Positions 59,500-64,000 of a stretch of DNA of 64,000 bases are shown in pieces. A program made the translations under genes and the position numbers. The DNA comes from Peptoniphilus_A harei_B (lineage in GTDB: Bacteria; Bacillota; Clostridia; Tissierellales; Peptoniphilaceae). Every line of letters starts with the position of its first letter. Position 1 is the first letter of the stretch. The notes under the pieces were generated by a model that did no database searches, was not told where the DNA came from, and saw only the letters and a program-made list of their open reading frames with translations. Location of the stretch: contig JAWGHR010000006.1 in assembly GCA_032560695.1 (NCBI GenBank), positions 33,058 to 97,057 of the forward strand, written 5' to 3'.

Positions 59500-61623
59500 A
59501 TGCCAGAAGTTATTAAGAGAAATGGCGAGAAGGTTGCCTTCGACAGGGGCAAAATCGTAATCGCTATTGAAAAAGCTATGCACTCAAGTTCCGGTGTCTA
59601 CATAGAAGACCAAGCTCTTGAAATTGCCAAGGAAATTGAAGAACTTGCAAACTCAAAAGACCTTCCTCTATCAATCTATGACATTGAGGGAGAAGTTTAT
59701 TACCGTTTAATTCAAAACGACAACCCAGCTACTGCTAGGGCTTATGAATCTTACAAGTCAGTTCAACAATACAAGCGTGAACAAAATACTACTGACGAGG
59801 ATATACTTGGCCTACTAAATGAAACTAATGAAGATCTAATGGATGAGAACTCCAACAAGAACGCTGTTATCGCCTCTACTCAAAGAGACCTTATAGCTGG
59901 TGAAGTTTCTAAGGATATTGCCAAGAGAAAAATGATACCAGCCGACTTAGTTGAAGCTCACGAATCTGGGGCCATCCACATCCACGACATGGACTACTTC
60001 ATCCAACCAATTTTCAACTGCTGCCTAGTTAACATGAAGGACATGCTTGACAATGGAACTGTTGTCAATGGAAAGATGATTGAAACTCCAAAGTCCTTCC
60101 AAGTTGCCTGCAATGTTATGACACAAATCATTGCCCAAATTGCATCAAACCAATACGGCGGTCAAAGTATTAATATTTCCTGCCTTGGCAAGTACTTAAG
60201 AAGATCTTACGAAAAGAATCTTTCTCTTGCCCTTGACACTCTTGGAGATATTGAACTTGCTGAAAAAATGGCAAATCAAATGACTAGGAAAGACCTTGAA
60301 AGTGGAATCCAAACTATCCAATATCAAATAAATACTTTAATGACTTCCAATGGTCAAGCACCTTTCGTTACTTTATTTATGTGGCTTGAAGATGATGACC
60401 AATATGTTGACGAAGTTGCAATGATAATAGAAGAAATTTTAAAGCAAAGAATTCAAGGCATCAAAAACGACGCAGGTGTTTATGTTACACCAGCCTTCCC
60501 TAAGTTAATTTACGTTCTTGATGAAAATAACATCAACAAGGACTCAAAATATTATTATTTAACATCTCTTGCAATTAGATGTACTGCTAAGAGGATGTAC
60601 CCTGACTACATTTCTGCCAAGAAGATGCGTGCTAACTACGAGGGCAACGTATTTTCTCCAATGGGATGTAGGGCCTTCCTTCCACCATATAAGGACCAAA
60701 AGGGCAACTACAAGTTTGAAGGAAGATTTAACATGGGAGCTTGCTCCATCAACCTTCCTCAAATAGGAATCCTTGCAGGAGGAAGCGAAGAAAAATTCTT
60801 TGAAATCCTAGAAAAGAGACTAGACCTAGTTAAGAGGGTTGGACTTTTACGTTACGAACACCTAAAGAAGGTTAACAGTGATTCATCTCCAATCCACTGG
60901 CAACACGGTGCCATTGCAAGACTTGGCAAGCACCAACCTATTGCTCCTTTATTAGAAAATGGTTACTCAACAGTTTCCCTTGGCTACATTGGAATCTATG
61001 AAGCAACTATGCTAATTAAGGGAGTTAGCCACACAGACAAGAAGGGCTACGACTTTGCTATGAGGATTATGGATGCACTTAACGATGCTGTTAAGAAGTG
61101 GACTGAAGAATATGGAATTAAGTTCACACTATATGCAACGCCAGCTGAGTCACTTACACAAAGATTTGCCAACATCGACAGAGAAAGATTCGGCATCATA
61201 GAAAATGTAACTGACAAGGGTTACTACATCAACTCCTTCCATGTTGACGTTCGTGAAGAAATTTCTGCCTTTGAAAAGTTTAACTTCGAAGCAAAGTTCC
61301 AAGACAAGTCAACTGGCGGCTGCATATCCTATGTAGAAATTCCAAACATGGGCCACAACCTCGAAGCCCTAGAGACAATTGTCAGATATATTTACGACAA
61401 CATCCAATACGCAGAATTTAATACAAAGTCAGACTATTGTGCAGAATGTGGCTTTGACGGTGAAATCAAACTAAATGACCATGGCGACTGGGAATGCCCA
61501 CAATGCCACAACACAGACAGGTCAAGCCTTACTGTTGTAAGACGTACTTGTGGTTACCTTGGTGAAAACTTCTGGAACGAAGGACGAACTAAGGAAATCA
61601 ACGCAAGGGTTCTTCACATCTAA
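59500..61623 (+). CDS. nrdD: Anaerobic ribonucleoside-triphosphate reductase
   Basis: The 707-residue protein has an N-terminal ATP-cone (VIKRNGEKVAFDRGKIVIAIEKAM), a glycyl-radical enzyme core with HIHDMDYFIQPIFNCCLVNMKDMLDNG, a zinc site near the end (CAECGFDG...CPQCHNTD) and the radical-bearing Gly685 in RRTCGYLGENFWNEGR. It makes deoxynucleotides without oxygen. GGAGAGAGG precedes the ATG. It is the first gene of nrdDG, under probable NrdR control; nrdR itself is not in the window. Confidence 0.96.
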   Translation: MPEVIKRNGEKVAFDRGKIVIAIEKAMHSSSGVYIEDQALEIAKEIEELANSKDLPLSIYDIEGEVYYRLIQNDNPATARAYESYKSVQQYKREQNTTDEDILGLLNETNEDLMDENSNKNAVIASTQRDLIAGEVSKDIAKRKMIPADLVEAHESGAIHIHDMDYFIQPIFNCCLVNMKDMLDNGTVVNGKMIETPKSFQVACNVMTQIIAQIASNQYGGQSINISCLGKYLRRSYEKNLSLALDTLGDIELAEKMANQMTRKDLESGIQTIQYQINTLMTSNGQAPFVTLFMWLEDDDQYVDEVAMIIEEILKQRIQGIKNDAGVYVTPAFPKLIYVLDENNINKDSKYYYLTSLAIRCTAKRMYPDYISAKKMRANYEGNVFSPMGCRAFLPPYKDQKGNYKFEGRFNMGACSINLPQIGILAGGSEEKFFEILEKRLDLVKRVGLLRYEHLKKVNSDSSPIHWQHGAIARLGKHQPIAPLLENGYSTVSLGYIGIYEATMLIKGVSHTDKKGYDFAMRIMDALNDAVKKWTEEYGIKFTLYATPAESLTQRFANIDRERFGIIENVTDKGYYINSFHVDVREEISAFEKFNFEAKFQDKSTGGCISYVEIPNMGHNLEALETIVRYIYDNIQYAEFNTKSDYCAECGFDGEIKLNDHGDWECPQCHNTDRSSLTVVRRTCGYLGENFWNEGRTKEINARVLHI

Positions 61624-62117
61624 TGAACTTTGCACAAATAAGAAAGTATGATGTTGCCAATGGTCCTGGCATAAGGACCACAATTTTTGTGACAGGCTGC
61701 ACCCACAAGTGCCACAATTGTTTTAATGAAGAGTACCAAGACTTTAACTTTGGTGATCCTTGGACCCAAAAAGAAACAGATGAAGTTATAAAAGACTTAA
61801 AGCTAGATGAAGTTAAGGGCTTAACCATCCTAGGTGGTGAGCCCTTCCAAAATGAAGTTGACCTCTTGCAAGTTCTTCGTGACATAAAAAAAGAAGTCCA
61901 AAAGGAAATTTGGATCTTCTCTGGCTATACTTATGAAGAAATTTTAAAAGACCAGGACAAGAAGAAACTCCTAGAAGAGTGTGACGTCTTAGTTGATGGA
62001 AGATTTGTTGAAGCTCTAAAAGACTTAAGTCTTAGATTCAGAGGATCTTCCAACCAAAGGATAATAGACGTTCAAAAATCTTTAGAATCCAATGAAGTAG
62101 TTTTGTTTGATTTGTAA
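61623..62117 (+). CDS. nrdG: Anaerobic ribonucleotide reductase activating enzyme
   Basis: The 164-residue radical-SAM protein has the [4Fe-4S] motif CTHKCHNC (Cys26, Cys30, Cys33), preceded by NGPGIRTTIFVTG, and the SAM-binding GGEPF. It generates the glycyl radical on NrdD. The start overlaps the nrdD stop (TAATG), so the two are translationally coupled. Confidence 0.95.
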   Translation: MNFAQIRKYDVANGPGIRTTIFVTGCTHKCHNCFNEEYQDFNFGDPWTQKETDEVIKDLKLDEVKGLTILGGEPFQNEVDLLQVLRDIKKEVQKEIWIFSGYTYEEILKDQDKKKLLEECDVLVDGRFVEALKDLSLRFRGSSNQRIIDVQKSLESNEVVLFDL

Positions 62118-62197
62118 ATTTTGTCTTAGAATTTTTTATCTAATTAATTACTTTATAAGACTTAATAAACCCTTTTATATAAATTAAAAATTAAGAT

Positions 62198-62245
62198 AAA
62201 AAAACCTCAGCCTTGATGATATACATCATTGCTGAGGTTTTTTTG
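62198..62245. terminator. Bidirectional terminator after nrdG
   Basis: AAAACCTCAGC / GCTGAGGTTTT with a partly paired inner GATGAT/ATCATC region is flanked by A- and T-tracts. It serves nrdDG and the convergent gene at 62253. Confidence 0.9.
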
Positions 62246-62252
62246 TCCTATT

Positions 62253-62882
62253 TTATTCTTCTGGAGGGATTGGCTCTTCTAACTTTTCATTGTCAAAGAA
62301 GTTTGTTCCATCATCGGCATTACTTTGGAAGGTCCCGAAGGTAGAAATGTAGTCCACGCCATCAATATTGTAGTAAATTTCAATCCTTAAGTATTCCATA
62401 AAAATTTTTTCAAATTGAGTATTATATCTTTTAGTTTCAAAATAATACCTGCCGTCTTCAAGCCTATCTAACTTGCCTTCTATTATTGTCTCCCTTGTTT
62501 TGTCATTATAATAAGAGTCGGCAAATATTTTAATTTTTGGACTTTCTGGCTCATAAACTTTTCCTTTATTTATGAACTCTACATAAAATTTATTATCTTC
62601 GTCTAAGTGTATACAAGGGATGTCTCCTTCTATGGCTCCTGCAATTGTATCCCTTACCCTCATAACTTTTTGTTCAGGCAAGCTTTCAAACTTTGCTCTC
62701 TCAAAAGTTCTAACAATTGGTTTCCTCTCATCATCAGACACCTGAATATTCACCTTGACGCCATGGACCGAATTATTTCTCTTTGCTTCTGGCTTTGGAG
62801 AACGATAAATATGTAGACCTACAAATAAAGTCACAAGAAGAATTAAAATAATAGAAAAAATATTTTTTAATTTTTTCATCAT
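62253..62882 (-). CDS. Membrane-anchored extracytoplasmic protein, paralogue 1
   Basis: The 209-residue protein has one N-terminal transmembrane anchor (about residues 8-26) and an extracytoplasmic part of unknown family. It is a clear paralogue of the protein encoded at 62969-63622: they share SPxPExKRNNSVHGVKVNI, VSxDERxPIVRTFER, RDTIAG.EGDIPCIHL, STFGTFQ and the C-terminal EEPIPPEE-type end. Two ATG codons lie at the start behind AGGTG; the first is used here. The same leader precedes the other copy, so the duplication includes the start region. Confidence 0.7.
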   Translation of the reverse strand: MMKKLKNIFSIILILLVTLFVGLHIYRSPKPEAKRNNSVHGVKVNIQVSDDERKPIVRTFERAKFESLPEQKVMRVRDTIAGAIEGDIPCIHLDEDNKFYVEFINKGKVYEPESPKIKIFADSYYNDKTRETIIEGKLDRLEDGRYYFETKRYNTQFEKIFMEYLRIEIYYNIDGVDYISTFGTFQSNADDGTNFFDNEKLEEPIPPEE

Positions 62883-62968
62883 AATATCACCTAATTTATT
62901 ATTACACCTTTAACAATTGATAATAAAATTCACAATAAAATCTTCCACGAAGGTAAGATCTTTTTGTC

Positions 62969-63622
62969 TTATTCTTCTGGAGGAATTGGCTTTTCTAACT
63001 CTTCATTGTCAAAGAAGTCTGTCCCTTCATTTGCATTATCTTGGAAGGTTCCGAATGTAGAAACATAGTCCACATGTTCAATAGTATAATAAATTTCAAC
63101 CCTTAAATACTCAATAAAATATTTTTCAAATTGAGTGCTGTATCTCTTAGTCTCATAAAAATATCTGCCATCATCAAGCCTGTCTAGTTCTCCCTCTATT
63201 ACCCTCTGCTTTTGATTGTCATCATAGTGAGAGGCAGAGGCAAAGATTTTAATCTTTGGAATCTCAGGCTGATAGACTTCTCCTCCGCTTTCAAAAGTAA
63301 AATAAATCTTATTGTCTTCACTTAAGTGTATACAAGGTATGTCTCCTTCTACCCTACCAGCAATTGTATCTCTTAATTTCACTATTTCTTTTTCAGAAAA
63401 ATTTTCAAATTTCTCTCTCTCAAAAGTCCTTACAATTGGTTCCCTTTCGTCATTAGACACCTTTATATTTACCTTAACCCCATGGACAGAATTATTTCTT
63501 TTTGACTCTGGAGTTGGTGAAAAATAAATTTGGGCTGCTACAAATAAAATCATTGCAAGAACAATTAAAATTGCTGCAATAATAAATAAAATTTTAAAAA
63601 ATTTCTTGGGTTTGCTTTTCAT
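62969..63622 (-). CDS. Membrane-anchored extracytoplasmic protein, paralogue 2
   Basis: The 217-residue protein has the same plan as its neighbour: an N-terminal anchor (about residues 8-31), then KRNNSVHGVKVNIKVS and a beta-rich domain ending in PIPPEE. The sequence AGGTGATATTATG at its start is identical to that of the other copy. It is probably transcribed first, with 86 bp between the two genes and a weak hairpin at 62940-62959. I do not recognise the family. Confidence 0.7.
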   Translation of the reverse strand: MKSKPKKFFKILFIIAAILIVLAMILFVAAQIYFSPTPESKRNNSVHGVKVNIKVSNDEREPIVRTFEREKFENFSEKEIVKLRDTIAGRVEGDIPCIHLSEDNKIYFTFESGGEVYQPEIPKIKIFASASHYDDNQKQRVIEGELDRLDDGRYFYETKRYSTQFEKYFIEYLRVEIYYTIEHVDYVSTFGTFQDNANEGTDFFDNEELEKPIPPEE

Positions 63623-63736
63623 AATATCACCTACCTATAGTTTACCCTAAAAATAATTCAATATCATCAACTTTTAAGGTCAGACAGATTATTTATAATA
63701 AATTTAAAGATTTCTATACTGTATAAATTTTTCCAA

Positions 63737-63767
63737 TAAAAAAATCTCCCAAGGAATCTTGGAAGAT
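63737..63767 (-). terminator. Second terminator behind the rRNA operon
   Basis: ATCTTCCAAG / CTTGGGAGAT (one mismatch) with a 4-nt loop is followed by TTTTTTT on the minus strand. Between it and the 5S terminator lies a small hairpin (AATGAG / CTCATT), and no gene is seen there. Confidence 0.75.
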
Positions 63768-63851
63768 CTTCTTATCTTTAATATGTAATGAGATTACTCA
63801 TTGTGGAATAATTAAAGCAAAATATTTTACTAATTTTAAAAGGAGTATTTA

Positions 63852-63894
63852 AAATAAAAAGTCTATTGACAAAGGAATCCTTGCATCAATAGAC
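63852..63894 (-). terminator. Terminator of the rRNA operon
   Basis: Nine base pairs GTCTATTGA / TCAATAGAC enclose a 16-nt loop containing AAGGATTCCTT, followed on the minus strand by TTTTTATTTT, directly after the 5S gene. Confidence 0.85.
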
Positions 63895-63899
63895 CTTTT

Positions 63900-64000
63900 A
63901 ACTGGCGATAACTTACTCTCCCAGGTCGTTGCCAACCAAGTACCATCAGCGGACTAATGCTTAACTTCTGTGTTCGGTATGGGTACAGGTGTGTCCATTG
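63900..64000 (-). rRNA. rrf: 5S ribosomal RNA (5' end beyond the window)
   Basis: Read on the minus strand the sequence contains the conserved 5S block CCCATACCGAACACAGAAG and GTTAAGC, then GGGAGAGTAAG and the closing CGCCAGTT. About the first 15-20 nt, including the 5' half of helix I, lie past the right edge. It is followed by a strong terminator, so it is the last gene of an rRNA operon entering from the right. Confidence 0.93.

Overview
The window comes from a low-GC, strictly anaerobic Gram-positive (Firmicutes/Bacillota) chromosome. The AT-rich spacers, strong AGGAGG ribosome sites, TTG/GTG starts, anaerobic ribonucleotide reductase and amino-acid fermentation genes fit the Tissierellia, perhaps Peptoniphilaceae; this placement is inference, since only a fragment of 5S rRNA is visible at the right edge.

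Layout. 0-2 kb: the tail of a membrane protein and a DUF2207 protein broken by one in-frame stop. 2.2-8.6 kb: a histidine-fermentation operon on the minus strand (hutH, ftcD, fhs, fchA, glmL). 8.9-12.2 kb: two small envelope genes and a polar amino-acid ABC transporter. 12.3-19.6 kb: ggt-uvrB-uvrA-L,D-transpeptidase. 19.8-28.8 kb: a 36-bp repeat ORF, an NhaC antiporter, a YuiF-type transporter, hutI and the divergent hutU. 28.9-35 kb: LURP-one-like protein, apt, a second NhaC, a formate channel, YwaF-like protein, dinB, a HAD phosphatase. 35.1-38.4 kb: histidine phosphatase, a thioredoxin-reductase-like flavoprotein and an arylsulfotransferase-thioredoxin fusion. 38.6-45.4 kb: a protein with five GreA-C-like modules, a membrane MutS-like ATPase, a 2-hydroxyacid dehydrogenase, a MATE transporter, TraX. 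45.7-49.4 kb: a TAXI-TRAP transporter. 49.8-54.3 kb: proBA and a fused NfnAB transhydrogenase. 54.3-55.6 kb: an accessory islet with a promoter- and terminator-bounded structured RNA, a DUF3800 gene and a decayed phage portal gene. 55.6-64 kb: cupin, NimA-like protein, a panC-BASS pair, an SpxH-like protein, nrdDG behind tandem NrdR boxes, duplicated membrane-anchored proteins, and 5S rRNA.

How it works together. Histidine can be deaminated (HutH), hydrated (HutU) and opened (HutI) to formiminoglutamate. FtcD and FchA move the formimino carbon to tetrahydrofolate, and Fhs run in reverse can make ATP and formate, which the FNT channel could export. GlmL points to a B12-dependent mutase for glutamate, but no mutase subunits are in the window. 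The hutH operon, both transporters near hutI and the TRAP operon share a 14-bp near-palindrome just downstream of their predicted promoters, suggesting a common regulator.

Most worth checking: the DUF3800 gene with its RNA, the five-module GreA-C-like protein, the arylsulfotransferase-thioredoxin fusion with a reductase that lacks NADPH-binding signatures, and the shared operator set.
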